Source: Patella vulgata (lineage: Eukaryota; Mollusca; Gastropoda; Patellidae). Taken from it: a DNA stretch of 64,000 bases. The position numbers and the translations under genes are program-made. The DNA lies in contig NC_065879.2 of the NCBI RefSeq assembly GCF_932274485.2, forward strand, positions 67,167,459 to 67,231,458, written 5' to 3'. This document shows, one piece after another, positions 11,462 through 23,066 of this stretch (its first letter is position 1; every line of letters starts with the position of its first letter). The notes below the pieces were generated by a model. That model was not told the DNA's origin and made no database searches. It was given only the letters and a program-made list of their open reading frames with translations.

Positions 11462-11698
11462 GAGGGCCACGGTGGCTAAGTGAGTAAACTGCCGAATCAC
11501 TAACCTGGAGGTTCTGTGTTCGATCCGAGTTTTAGTCGAGAAAGAACCTTGGGATTTTTCAGCGTGGTTTCAGCACGGAAGTTCTCGCAAGTGATGGGGT
11601 GAAAAACCCGGGTACCATGTACACGTAGGCGTGCACGTAAAAGAACAGTGCAGAACAGTAGTACGCTAAACCGCATTTTATTTCATTAGCACAGCACG
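11462..11698 (+). repeat. SINE family 2 copy
   Basis: tRNA-like head with A box (CACGGTGGCTAAGTGAGTAA) and B box (GTTCGATCCGA). The body carries GGCGTGCACGTAAAAGAAC and GCAGAACAGTAGTACG, and the end is TTTTATTTCATT. The head orientation sets the + strand. The middle is shortened relative to 60,379-60,665. Confidence 0.85.
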
Positions 11699-11699
11699 G

Positions 11700-12735
11700 T
11701 TTTGTAGGTTACCTTAAAATATTGTGTACAAATCAGAAAATTAAACGAAACGTAATTAATCTAGCGTAAGTTACAGCGATTTCGACCTTCGTTGATACAA
11801 TCCAATAATAATCCGGGTACATCAAATGAAATATATTATCTGTCTATTGTTTGACAATACTTGACTGCATACTTAACCCGCATTGTGATGACACCATCTG
11901 GCTATCATGTGACAACATCCGTTTACAATGACAGTGTGACAGGTTCTGTCAAATAGATTATTGATTTACATGCAAGATAATATATAATAAAATATTTGTT
12001 GACATTTTGACAATGCTACACAATTTTAGGAGAGACAGTAAACTTTAAATACCACAATAAAGTTAAAGAGACAACCAGACGAATATGACATCATCACAAA
12101 TATGTCCGAGATTTGAGTAAAGAATTTTCGTTCGGCGCAAGATTCAGCGACTGTCAAATTTACCGCTTCCAATGCATCCAAGCGTAATATTTAATTTATG
12201 TCAGCACAAAAAGCAACGAGATTTTATTAAGAGGCCACTCCCGTTAAGCGGTCAATTGTGAAAATTCCCTTGGGTGGCTGCTTAATGCAGATTCTACTGT
12301 AACGTCACAAATTGGTTCAGAGGGTTGAAAAGTGCGTATTTACATTGAATAAAAGCGTTTCTTTTTTTTTCTTATTAAAAATAAATGCTTATCGTATCAT
12401 TTAATCCGATTTTAATCAGAAAATATGGCTCTATGAATTTGAATATGAAATCTTTTACACTCTTATGTTCATAATCTATTAGCAATATTTTAAATGGTGG
12501 CTTAACGTCTATAATATGTACGTCTTTTAAAACTAGCAGTCTTCTTTTATAAATAGCTAATCTTACTGTACACAAAATAATATTGCATAACTCTGGAATT
12601 AGACGTTTAAAATGTCAAATGTTGACATCCAATGACTAAAAGTTCAATATCTTCTTGCATTATTTTTCAAACCCGGCAATATTGGTCACTTACTTTACCT
12701 ATCTTAATAGTCGGGCAGAACTATGGCTGAACCTT
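11700..12735. other. Intergenic DNA, nothing recognised
   Basis: AT-rich non-coding DNA. The small frame at 12,375-12,575 (-) has no domain or splice support. Confidence 0.35.
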
Positions 12736-13040
12736 GAAATTGTATACACAGTGTTTTATGACTGATTTTAGTAGCCTAGGGTGTCCTCTTTCAGAATCTG
12801 CCGGATGAACCTCGGTCACCCCTGAGCGTTTTGAGAAATTCAAGATGGCGTCCAAGATGGCTGCCATTTCAAATAATCCCCTATAACTCCAATAGTATTT
12901 AAACTAGGATAATATTTTTTGTGTCTAACCGTATGTTTTCGGAGTCAAGGAATACTCTGAAAGCATTCATAATGTTGTGGAGTGATTAGATGATAGTAAA
13001 ATCCAAAATGGCGGCTAATATGGCCCCTTAACCCTTTAGC
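12735..13040 (+). repeat. Partial copy of an exon-bearing interspersed repeat (+)
   Basis: About 100 bp here (12,750-12,848) is the inverted counterpart of 13,610-13,709. It includes an acceptor-like CTCTTTCAG at 12,786-12,794 followed by in-frame NLPDEPRSPLSVLRNS. It continues into text with CAAGATGGC words. It looks like an incomplete copy of the element whose coding part lies on the opposite strand at 13,213-13,662. Confidence 0.6.
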
Positions 13041-13212
13041 GGCGATTGGGGGCGATTATGTCACCAAACCTAACTATATCTAGAGAGAAGCTATATATTT
13101 CAGGACATAGGTGCATAAGACGGATACGATGACACCACATACATGGCTACCAGTGGTTCCAGGAAAGCATGGACCTCCCCTGAAAAAGGGGTAAAAGCTA
13201 TTTTTTGAACAT

Positions 13213-13785
13213 TTACGAAAAAAACAACCGAATTCTACCCGCAAAAGACGAAAATGACTCCCCAAAATAGGTAATATTATCATTCAGTTTAACCCTATAG
13301 TCGTGTTTCCGGCTGCTACATGGGGCGGCACAAGCGCAAAATAATGTACATTTTAAGCCATCCCGCGTACATGGGTTGTCACTCTTGCACCCGCATCTGA
13401 TGAGCCGCATGACAGACTCCGGAGCAAGTTGATTATCAACTGGAAGGGTGACCGGTTGTAATGTTTTCAATTTAGTGTCCTTCACCCAGCCATACAGTTC
13501 CGGATCAAGTTCAGGTGGATTACGATCTTCCAATGAACGCCACACAATTGCATGGTGATGAGCTCTTTCTACATTCTCTGCAAATGCATCATTCTTTGGA
13601 GCAAGATGCCATTTTGAATTTCTCAAAACGCTCAAGAGTGACAGAGGTTCACCCGGCAGATTCTGAAAGAGGACACCCTGGGCTACTAAAATCAATCTTA
13701 AAACAAAACTTTGTATACAATTTACAGGTTCGCTCGAATTACTGGGTTTGGCGACCGGACTATAAATAGTTTTGTCTTTGACCAT
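13213..13785 (-). mobile_element. Fragment of a repeat-derived Cys-rich protein
   Basis: On the - strand an acceptor-like CTCTTTCAG (13,663-13,671) opens a frame with NLPGEPLSLLSVLRNSKW, then ERAHHHAIVWRS, then DPELYGWVKDTK. A dense cysteine segment follows: RLIRCGCKSDNPCTRDGLKC and CTLFCACAAPC. I have the impression that this HHH / Tyr-Gly-Trp / CxC layout is common in repetitive proteins of invertebrate genomes, and the Cys pattern loosely recalls CXC (tesmin-like) zinc-binding motifs. The exact family is not identified. Only the C-terminal part is here; it is an incomplete fossil. The inverted partial copy nearby supports a mobile origin. Confidence 0.6.
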
Positions 13786-13789
13786 AAAA

Positions 13790-14457
13790 TAATTATGTAC
13801 AATCTAATAATCTAAGGCAATACATTTAGTGTAGCATGCAACGTCTAGATGTTGCAATCGTTTATTCGGGAACATGGGCTAGCCTACACCGACCAGTTTC
13901 TACGGCAAAGGATATTTGTCAACCCACATTTTTCAAGCGATCCTGTTGATGTGTGTACTCATCTCATTTATCACTCACTGGTCACCTGACACCATTACAT
14001 TCATCTCCCCACAACTGAAAGTTTGCATTCTTAAAAATAGAGCTAAGCGAGTAGTCTCCAGCGATGTATATTTCATTCGTTAGGGGTAGGTATCTAGTAG
14101 GTATATTCCCGCAGATATACTAGAAAAAATTACTAGGTATACAGCAATTCCTGAAAATTTCCAACTGGCGGGAAGAGAACATAATACTTCCCGCACCACT
14201 GTATGCAATTTATAATGTAAAAACTATAATAATACAGCCATGTTTCATTGTAACCCTTTATTTTAGGTGACCTACTTACATGGGAGAAAAATGGGAGAAG
14301 GAAAATAGTTCATAAAAATGAAACATACATGTATTATAGATACACATAAATCATTAAAAATACAATATTAATCATAACAAAAGACCACTACCACTAGGGG
14401 TCTAAAATTGAATACTAAATTTAACGGTAACAGTACAATAAAAATATAAATGTCTAA
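13790..14457. other. Intergenic DNA, nothing recognised
   Basis: AT-rich non-coding sequence with no recognised repeat. Confidence 0.35.
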
Positions 14458-14766
14458 TTTAGTGTAAGATTTATATAAGATCTGATAAATCTGGCTATAA
14501 TCGTTTAAAAATAGATCATGTAAGTAGTCTCGAATGTCAAATACCACTGCTACTACAATAAAGGAAAGTTTCCATTATCCATTTTAACTTTTAACGAAAA
14601 TATGACAGAGCTTGATATAATTATCAACTTAATTTCTCAGTCATCCGATTCTGGGCTTATATAAATGCATGTCTAAATAATAATTTATATAACATTTAAT
14701 TTAAAAACAGAAAAAAAGGAGCTGCAATAGGCAGGTTTAGCCATTGCATAATGCATCTTTATCTGA
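14458..14766 (-). repeat. TTAA-MITE family, worn copy
   Basis: Landmarks in order: a CTATAATCG/TTTAAAAATAGAT block, GTCTCGAATG, CATTATCCATTTT, GTCTAAATAATAATTTATAT, GCAATAGGCAGGTTTAGCC, then TTGCATAATGCATCTTTA at the right end. The centre is shortened. Confidence 0.65.
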
Positions 14767-14984
14767 AATCGAGTAATTACGTTCTTTGATATCTGCTCGG
14801 CAGATGTTGAATATTTCCATGCCCGGTCAAAAAATCCTGTTCATCCGGAAAAAAATTAGGCACGGTTGGCCCCAATTGACCAATAATATCAACCAATTTA
14901 AATCATACTGAATGGTAGCCTATTAAAAGGTTTCACCAGAGCAGGAGCCCCGAATTGTCGTTTTGGTCCTTACATTCCTGTTAT

Positions 14985-15190
14985 AGTTTCTTGGAAAACG
15001 TTTTTCTGCGATATATCAATATATCTTACCAACTGTGGAAGCGGACTTAAACCACCAATATTGGACGAACAAGCACACAAATCGAGACTTGGACCGAGTC
15101 ATGTCGATGACCCTCAATATCGGACGAACACTCGTAATTGTGTTTAATCCAAATAGAGAATTGGATTGAGTCACCTGTATGATCGAAGTT
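14985..15190. repeat. Dispersed repeat scrap with two diverged units
   Basis: AATATTGGACGAACA (about 15,057) and AATATCGGACGAACA (about 15,116) start two related blocks that both run to a GAGTCA(T/C) word. The leading part (TTTCTTGGAAAACG, CTGCGATAT, GTGGAAGCGGACT) recurs at about 55,696-55,760, so this is a two-copy dispersed repeat of unknown family. Confidence 0.45.
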
Positions 15191-15531
15191 CAACCAACCG
15201 GAACATATCAACAACATACTGTAATCATTCAGACAAGTCTGATCAGGTAAAACTAAATATCTTGATAATAAAATAAATACACGCGTTAACCCTTACCCAC
15301 GCACCTCGCCCAAACCACATAGACGTACGGATAATGCTCTCCATCTCTGGCTAAATATCATGCTATTTCCATTTTAAAGTCTTCCATTCACAGATTTGAA
15401 ACAGACCCAGGAGTTATTTACACACAAACAACAACAAAACGCCATGTCAGTTTCATGTCCTATTTTCGGCACCAACCTGGCTGATGAAAAGAGGGGTACG
15501 CCATATTGTTGCCTTTTTTCTTTTATGGGAG

Positions 15532-15650
15532 GAATTTTGCCAGAACAGCGGCGCTATGGCCCACACTTATTTCGATCACCAACTGTCTTTAAAATGCTGC
15601 CGTATACAGTTGACCTCGGATTTTGTCCCACCTCGGCGATCCATGGTTTG
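15532..15650 (-). repeat. SINE family 2 fragment
   Basis: Contains the family body in - orientation: GAATTTTGCCAGAACAGCGG, CGCTATGGCC, CCAACTGTC, GTATAC and GACCTCGGATTTTGTCCC. It accounts for the middle of the open frame at 15,396-15,752. Confidence 0.7.
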
Positions 15651-15946
15651 AATAATTATATTGAAAATACTACTGTTTCCGAAATGTTTGGTTTGCTGAA
15701 TTATTCGAAAATCAACGAATTAAGAAACGAGTACAAAATATTAATAATTTAGCTGACATACTGTGGTGTACAGGGTGGAAAATCCAACCTCAATAATTTA
15801 GACGACAATACCTTACGTCATAAAGAACGGTAACCCTATACGGTTAAACATTTCAATACTAACTGACCAGTCATTTTATACATTATCATATATTTACATT
15901 CATACCTCGTATTAAAAATATAATATAGTATAATAGCACCGGTGTT

Positions 15947-16303
15947 CTGAAAGGGGCATTGTGGGAGAATGGATAAACAGTTGACAGTTCTTGCTATAAT
16001 AGTTACAAATATATAACGTACATAGAATATGCTCCACTCGGATATGAGCTTTTGAATTTTAGGCTAGCCTCGATCATCATTTATAAAGTCGGTACGAAAA
16101 GTCTCGATTATCCATTTTTACGTTTAATTACTTTTCAAAAAATGTTTTCCAATCAGCTAAATATCACAGGCTCGATGGCATCGAGAGTTGATTATGTTCT
16201 GGATAAGTTAATTATAATGTCTAATTAATAATTTAGATAACATTTCAGGCCTAAAGATAGACTTGCAATATGCAGATTTAGCTCTTGCATAATGTATGCT
16301 TAA
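15947..16303 (-). repeat. TTAA-MITE family copy
   Basis: About 357 bp. Left end GGGGCATTGTGGGAGAATGG then TTCTTGCTATAATAG; centre CTCGATCATCATTTATAAAG and GTCTCGATTATCCATTTTTA; right end CAGATTTAGCTCTTGCATAA then TGTATGCTTAA. The TTAA at the right end (16,300-16,303) is intact; the left one is altered. Confidence 0.8.
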
Positions 16304-16336
16304 ATTAAGCTGTACCCACCTACTTGACTCGCATTG

Positions 16337-16600
16337 TGGGGAGCGGATAGCCAAATGGTTAGCGCGTGCGTGTTGTATCATAAGGCCTGTCATTGAGTCA
16401 ACTGGCGTGATTTCGATTCCCCGGTTGCATGTGACAAGGGGTAGGGTCGCCTATCCAACTTCGTGGGTTTTCTTCGGGTACTTCCGGTTTCCTCCCATGG
16501 CTAAAGAACCCTACGCGCAAGCGAATTATTGAAATAAAATTGAACCATATGTTAGTTCCGAAATTAAATAGTTTGTGTCGAATGAATGTTACCCCCCCCC

Positions 16601-16638
<38 letters not shown>
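16337..16638 (+). repeat. SINE family 1 copy with C/CT tail
   Basis: Full length. Head GGATAGCCAAATGGTTAGCG (A box), B box ATTTCGATTCCCCGG, core GTGGGTTTTCTTCGGGTAC, 3' part AAATTGAACCATATG, then a C-run and (CT)n to 16,638. The CT microsatellite sits exactly where other copies (51,721; 53,488; 61,362) also end in CT, so it belongs to the element. Confidence 0.9.
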
Positions 16639-16639
<1 letters not shown>

Positions 16640-16640
<1 letters not shown>

Positions 16641-17372
16641 CGCATTATTTACCAGAGCGAATAATCCAGGAGTATTTACCAGAGCGAATAATCCAGGAGT
16701 ATTTACCAGAGCGAATAAATCCCGAATTTTCCACGCGATAAATACATTCTAGCCTATATTGACATATCATTTCGCAGATTGACTGCTATGACATCCTTGC
16801 TCTGCGATCCAGGAGGTAGAATCAACTCTTCTTACATCAGTTATCTCCTATCGCAGAGAGCAACGACTGCAGGTCAAAATGCTACTGCGATTGCCTAGGA
16901 ATTTTCCTCGCTGCTTTAAGATCTTGTAATATCATTAATTAGTCATATCGTTAGATCTATGCTGACAAGAAACCCCATTTCTCTCTCTCTCTCCCTTCGT
17001 CACGTGACATCGTTAATTTACATATCACAGTTATTGTGTGAAATGCGATAGAGGAATTTACTCATGTAACCTAAACCCAGATAATAACTCGGTAACATTA
17101 GCCCGTAAACATTTGTCGTTCGATACATTCACGGGACTTAATATTACTACACATATAGCTTTTTATTTACATTTTACTTTTTACAAATTAATCAATGGAA
17201 TCGACATACTAGGAGCACATTATATTGGCATGCAGTCATGTATTTCCGAACAAATGTGCAGCTTAGTATATAGTTTTTGATAAAAAAAAATAATTCTATT
17301 AAAACTTTACAAGCACAAGCAAAATTGCGTTGGAGAGAGTAGGGCGTGTTATAATCTTACAACTGGCATTTT
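16640..17372. other. Intergenic DNA with a short direct repeat
   Basis: At 16,648-16,720 a 27-bp unit with ATTTACCAGAGCGAATAA and TCCAGGAGT is present about three times in tandem. The rest is non-coding by eye. Confidence 0.45.
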
Positions 17373-17374
17373 AC

Positions 17375-18151
17375 GAAGGCTGGCTGAAAAGTTCTAAACC
17401 CGAAACATTACAGATAGATCTATTAGGCTGAAATACAATTTTGCAAATAACAAGTACTATCATTGTCTTAGTACCAGACCATCTTGTGAACCTACCCATT
17501 GCAATCTCCAGAAATTGACAAAACTGGTTATAGGGCGGTCATTAAGTACCTGTAACTGAAAGAACTAACCCCAGCACAGATACATGTCGACATGGTCTTC
17601 GCTTTAGGAGATGGTGCCCCTTCCTTTTCCACAATAAAGACGTGGGCTGCGGAATTCAAGCGTTGCAGAGAGAGTCTTGGCGATGACCCGCGTCATGGAC
17701 GGTTACCAACAGCAACCAAGTCCCTGACATGGCGATGGCTGATCGACGATTTACCAATCGACATATTGTCACTGTCAGTGTTGTGAGCATCTTTCATGAG
17801 AGGGTTGAGCACATTATCGCCAACGAGTTAGGAATGACAAAAGTTTCTGCAAGATGGGCGCCAAAGTTCTTGACTGCGGATTAGAAACGTGTCATATTCC
17901 CGACGTCCCGTGACAATCTGCGTCGTTTTAAAGCAGATCCTGATTTTATTGTTTGACCGGATTTGTAACAAGGGGTGAGACCTGTTTCCAAAAATGAAGA
18001 AAAGTTATCCTTGACCGGCATCCAGGCCTTGCAACAGCGTTGGCAAATAGTATGTACACCTCGAAGGGAACTATGTAGAAAAATAAATGAAATCCATCGA
18101 CTTTATACAGGTTTTTCACAGATAGGTTTAGCACTTTTCAGCCAGCCCTCA
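17375..18151 (+). mobile_element. mariner-type transposon relic, internally deleted
   Basis: Terminal inverted repeats CGAAGGCTGGCTGAAAAGT and its near complement ACTTTTCAGCCAGCCCTCA lie next to TA dinucleotides (17,373-17,374 and 18,152-18,153). The + strand keeps pieces of a mariner-like transposase. These are a head with YRAVIKYL and FALGDGAPSFSTIKTWAAEF, a middle with LGMTKVSARWAPKFLTAD and NLRRFKADPDF, and a C-terminal end with WQIVCTPRRELCRKINE. The layout resembles mariner and SETMAR-type proteins. The catalytic segment after FKADPDF is missing, so 777 bp remain of an expected 1.3 kb. Confidence 0.85.
17525..18140 (+). pseudogene. mariner-like transposase remnant
   Basis: Recognisable blocks are separated by frameshifts and stops. 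The longest intact piece starts at 17,592 (MVFALGDGAPSFSTIKTWAA) and includes GDDPRHGRLPTATKS. This matches the mariner pattern of an HTH followed by an ExxPRxGRP linker. The central DDD catalytic region is deleted and the C-terminal block resumes near 17,985. Not functional. Confidence 0.8.
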
Positions 18152-18519
18152 TACGATATCACGCTCAAAGGCATAGAAAAATAAATGGAATCCATCGACT
18201 TTGTACAGGTCTTTTACAGAGGGGCTTAGAACTGTTCCGTCAGCCCTCATACTGTATCACGCTCAAAGGTAGAGTTCAATAAGACTATAGTGGACTCACC
18301 TGAACTTCGAGCTAACAAAATATGTATATACAGCCCTCATACGATATCACGCTCAAAGGCATAGAAAAATAAATGGAATCCATCGACTTTGTACAGGTCT
18401 TTTACAGAGGGGCTTAGAACTGTTCCGTCAGCCCTCATACTGTATCACGCTCAAAGGTAGAGTTCAATAAGACTATAGTGGACTCGCCTGAACTTCGAGC
18501 TAACAAAATATGTATATAC
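18142..18519. repeat. 189-bp tandem duplication at the mariner 3' end
   Basis: Units 18,142-18,330 and 18,331-18,519 both start CAGCCCTCATACGATATCAC and end AACAAAATATGTATATA. They differ at about one base (ACTCACC versus ACTCGCC). Each unit also contains a second, diverged mariner 3' end (AATCCATCGACTTTGTACAG to GTCAGCCCTCATA). The duplication is therefore recent and built on older nested mariner ends. Confidence 0.92.
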
Positions 18520-20170
18520 ATGTATACTTGTGTGACATTACAGTTTATTATGACCTAACTAAAATTACCCCTATATAATTACACTTGTATCATAAATGAC
18601 AAAAGAAAATTTATTTTTGTATTATGTAAAGAGGCAAATATTTGCATACTTGAAGAAGACCATCGTCGACCTAATCAAAGGTGGATAGGTGAATGCGATC
18701 CTAACATTTTCCCGCCAGATACAATAAGACTAAAAGATAGTATTATATTGACTTAGTGGTATAAATATTTTAAAGAGGATTATACATTTATATCAGTATG
18801 ATTATACCAAATTGAAGACAAGGTTCTTTGGAATAATTAACAATTCCTGAATGTAAATGCATGGCTTAAGATTCAATGAAAACTTCTTCCAAAATATCTC
18901 TTGTTTCGCTCAAATTAATGAATCCCGCAGATTGTGAAAGTAATTTGAATTTTCTTTACTTATCTATCACAGTAACCATCTGCACTGGTGAGCGTTCCTT
19001 CTCCGCTGAAACTTTTAATAAGATTCAATTATTTTTCCCTTTAATTTGTTTCCAATTAACTACGGATATAGACTTTCAGACCAAACACAATAACAAGTAG
19101 TGTTATTAATTCGTCTATTCCTAAAAAAAATAGTTCCACCTAATTTCTGCTAATTTCATGCCGCCATCTTTATTAGTCTTTAATCGTATGTGGAGGTCGT
19201 ATATATTTATCAAAAACGAGAACTAAATACATGTAGATAGATTAGCTCAAATATAAAAGGAAGATAAACAATAGACACATTGTCAATCATCATGAGGTAT
19301 GTGACAGTATTTTCAGATTGATTATTATTATTTGACAAGGTGACCAACCTATAACCCCGAGGCCATAATACCTATTGTCTCCATGATGAATAGAGCTTTA
19401 CTTTTTGGTGTATACAGAATTGCCGAAGAGCAGGAAAGTGTTAATAAACTTTCTTAAGTTGATATTAAAGAGTGGCAGTCGGATAATATATGGTTAAATT
19501 CCCTAAAACCGTATTAAGTTTATTTATTAAGCCGCTTAATCATAGTCTCCAGTATATATAAACAAAGACCTAAAGCATAGCGGGGTGGGCTGGGGTATAG
19601 TGAAACAATAACCCCATCCCTGTAATATCTGTACCAGTAATAATCTTAATAAATCTTCCCAATTATCTCCAAAATAGCAGTACATGGTTTTCTGTTAAAA
19701 CTCACTAAAAACCTAATAACTTCCAAACTAGTACTCTGGTAAGACTTACTGAGACCTTTATTATCCTGAATCTATTCAACTACATGAGCTTCACCTTACA
19801 GAGTGAGCGTCACAGACGCGGGAATTAGGTGAATGATGCTAAACGTTGAATCAGCTTCATAATGCTTAAGTATGTCAGGTATAGAAATCTCCACGGGAAC
19901 GTAGATCCTAATGTCTAGCCTACTTGTTCAAGTTCGAGGTTATGCTTTTCAAAGCTTAATTACACTTTTACTGTAATCGATCATACAGGACAATTATACA
20001 GTACGAAAATAAGATATACAGGAATAGTGTTTAAAAAAAGGTGTAGGTCGATTTTCCTGTGATGTAATTTCATAAATACACCCCTCCTCACCGCCTTCAA
20101 CTACTCCCACAACTCAACTTCATGTTCCTTTTATCAACATACTTAAGAATAATTATCAAGCACATTTTCA
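18520..20170. other. Intergenic DNA, nothing recognised
   Basis: AT-rich non-coding DNA. No splice-bounded coding segment or repeat was recognised. Confidence 0.35.
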
Positions 20171-20177
20171 TTCGTTT

Positions 20178-20495
20178 TCGCTGAAGATGGTAATTTTATT
20201 TTACTCGAAAAATAGCATTTTCTTTAGCTGAAGAATAACATCTGTTTTAGCTGAAGAATAACATTTGTTTTGGCTGAAGAATAACATTTGTTTTAGTTGA
20301 AGAATAAAAGCATTTTGTTTTAGCTGAAGGTGTTATTTTATTTTAATTGAAGAATAGAATTTTGTTTTAGCTGAAGATTGTATTTTATTTTAATTGAAGA
20401 ATAGCATTATTTTTAGCTGAAGACAGAATTTTATTTTAATTGAAGAATAGCATTGTTTTAGCTGAAGATGGTATTTTACTTTACCTTAAGAATAG
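20178..20495. repeat. Minisatellite, TTTTAGCTGAAGAATA type
   Basis: About a dozen imperfect units built from TTTTAGCTGAAGAATA plus ACATTTG or ATTTTATTTTAATTGAAGAATAG. There is a higher-order 45-50 bp alternation in the right half (AGCTGAAG units alternating with AATTGAAG units). Confidence 0.85.
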
Positions 20496-20937
20496 ATTTG
20501 ACCTAAAATAAAACCCCACACCAACTCGATTCCTGTTATCGCCATAGTTACATTTTTATCAAACACACGGATGTATTGTCCTTTATGGTACGGCTTCACG
20601 GGGTTTATATCGAGTCGTGGTATTGCATTTATATTAGAAAGATAGTTCTGGTTGCCCTGTGACTATATAACTACTGTTTTATCCAATCCCAGTGACGACA
20701 TGATAAAAGTGGCGTCAGGGTCCACTTTGCGAAAGATTCGGTGTGATAATTAGCTCAAAATAATTTAATCATAGTATTTATAAATATCACAACTTACCTG
20801 TCATTTGTTCCGTTCACCTGTTTCACCAAGACTATTTATGGCGGTGTATATTACGATATATCAAGTTACAACACTTCCCTACAATCAACTACCAAACACA
20901 TGGCCCACTATTTAATATTTATACAATGCTAACGGGG

Positions 20938-21245
20938 AGAGACGCCACGGGCGGACGCGAGTGAGATCTGCGTGAGTGCAAAGGCCTCCTTTTGGAAAAT
21001 TTTACGCGAACAGCGACGCCAAAGCCTACTATTATATCGAGTCCCAACTGTCCAGGATTATTTTACCTGCACGCCAGTTTGTACACGGGATCTCGAGTTT
21101 TCTTATCCCAATTGTACAATTAGTGACTGGCAAGCAGAAAAAACGCTGGACAATTCCGGGAACAATTCTCGCAACACCGGGATCGAATCTCTCCCCCCGC
21201 CACCCGCCGTTAGTACCCGTGCTTTACTCACTGAACCATCGCGAC
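20938..21245 (-). repeat. SINE family 2, near full length
   Basis: Reads in - orientation: GGAAAATTTTACGCGAACAG, GACGCC, TATATCGAGTCCCAACTGTC, CACGCCAGTTTGTACACGGG, and finally ACACCGGGATCGAATC (B box complement) and TTTACTCACTGAACCAT (A box complement). Open frames over it are SINE-derived. Confidence 0.8.
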
Positions 21246-21249
21246 TCGC

Positions 21250-22200
21250 CAGTAAACAAATACTGAAATACAATAAAGTAGCACATTGATTGCGATAAGA
21301 ATGTTTACTACATTGTTCATATCTTGGCATAAGTGTGTTATCAACGTTTTATCTAAACGGGCCTGGCCGCTTTGAGTATGAAAAATGATATCTATTTAAA
21401 TAAATTTTATGTTTTAATTTATTTGAGAAATTGATACCTGACCTGTCTATATTTTAAAATTTACGCTCTTCGATCTGGTGCTGAGTCATGGTCATTAATG
21501 TCTTTTACCGTAGGTGGTTAAAGAATCATAACTATAAACTAAATTATTACAGGCTCTCCTCTTTCACAGATAAAACATGTGGGAAAATAATGTCCCCACA
21601 CGCTTAATTATATATTTGACACCGAGGTCTATACATGCTCAAGCCATTTAATACAGATGACCAGGTTTTAACCCTTTCTAAAAATACATTTTTATAGGTA
21701 AACACTGAACCGATTGGTTCGTTCACGGCTGCTTCCACCTAAGGTGATATTAATGGATTAATGGGTAATTGATTGTGTCCTATTTTAAAAAAAAATCAAA
21801 AGGCAGTAAAAATTAGTAAATACGCCAAATACAACAGAAATAAAATCTTAACACTCAGTTGGTTTAGTATTCGCTTCATTTCTCATCCAAACACATTAAA
21901 TCAATGCAATTCGTCTCTTTATTTTTACCCACATCAAAGCTGATTTACTTGTTGAACATTAAACTGTGTATATAAACCTGTTTATAATCTCTTTGAAGAG
22001 ACACGTATATTTGTTGTAATTTTATTATAATTAACTATAGTATAAATTAATATGCATTAAATGCTACTTTTTTATTCGAAATTGGCTTAAAACAATATTT
22101 ATGTTACAGAATTAACAGATAAAAAGGAGAAATTGCTTTATATATTATTATGCAACTACAATGACTGTTTTTAATTTTTTTAAATTCGACTTTGTTTATT
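21250..22200. other. Intergenic DNA, nothing recognised
   Basis: AT-rich non-coding DNA, ending in a (TA)n microsatellite at about 22,200-22,222. Confidence 0.4.
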
Positions 22201-22328
22201 TTATATATATATATATATATATTGAACAAAAAATCTGTGATCAAAATGAAACAAAGTTCATGAGGTTGGCAAAAATGTGTTTGATGGCTGATTCACTTGT
22301 AAAACATTGTCAACCGTCTATATATATC

Positions 22329-22460
22329 GAAATGAAATGAAATGGTAGTTAACCTCCTACTTTTATGTACCAGTTGGAGTAATGAAGACGAATATGTCCA
22401 ATGCAGTGTACTATGAGATAAATTTTGCCCGGCGCCTTATTCGCTGAACCACCGGAACAA
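22329..22460 (-). repeat. SINE family 2, internally deleted copy
   Basis: The tail (GAAATGAAATGAAATGG) and 3' body (AATGAAGACGAATATGTCC, AATTTTGCCCGG) are joined directly to the tRNA-like head complement (CGCCTTATTCGCTGAACCACC). The middle of the element is missing. Confidence 0.75.
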
Positions 22461-22977
22461 TGCTGATTTTCCAAATATGAAAATAATCCAATTTTAGTCA
22501 AATTTTCCGACAGACAGTTGACAATTTTGGTCATTTCCATTTTTTGCTTAAATTTTAAAAATGTGACAAAAAGGGCAGCTAAGTTATCTTCCCTTCGAGT
22601 TATTCCGCCAAAAATGGGAGACAAACTCAAATGTATCTATGTCAAACACGTTGCCACATTGCAAATATCCCTTTAATTACTTTTTAAGACACGCGTGACA
22701 AACGTGAGGAATGTTCTTATCACCCCACACCCCCTATTAGTATATTATTTGTCAATAGTGTTAGATGTTCGAATGACACGGGATCAAAGCCACTTGATCC
22801 AGAATGTCACCAACTACAAACATCAGCGCTATCTTCGTCGTTTTCGGTATAACAATTTTTGTATAAGTAAATATATATTCAATAAATTTTAATGTACACA
22901 GGAAATGTTCATAGCATAATGTACAATCTGCAAGATTTTAAAATCTAATAATATCCCAAAAGGTATGTTGGTTGATT

Positions 22978-23062
22978 GATATCATGTCGACATCACGACA
23001 TTTTAACCTCTTACCACGACAGCACGACATCACGACATTTTAACCCGACAATACAACATTGT
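22978..23062 (+). repeat. Partial relative of the 2,185-2,433 foldback element
   Basis: GATATCATGTCGACATCACG, then ACGACATTTTAACC twice and CCCGACAATACAACATT. Same subrepeats and same left end as the 2,185 element, but only one arm is present. Confidence 0.7.
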
Positions 23063-23066
23063 ATGG

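Noticed and set aside
15396-15752. 118-codon frame as a gene
   Set aside because: Its middle is translated from a SINE family 2 fragment (15,532-15,650). There is no splice or domain support.
16337-16420. A tRNA gene (A and B boxes present)
   Set aside because: The head has no consistent cloverleaf and is followed by the SINE body in a dozen copies. It is a SINE head, not a tRNA gene.
20178-20495. CRISPR-like regular repeats
   Set aside because: Units are contiguous and imperfect with no unique spacers. This is a minisatellite in a eukaryotic genome.
20972-21289. 96- and 105-codon overlapping frames
   Set aside because: Both are translations of a SINE family 2 copy.
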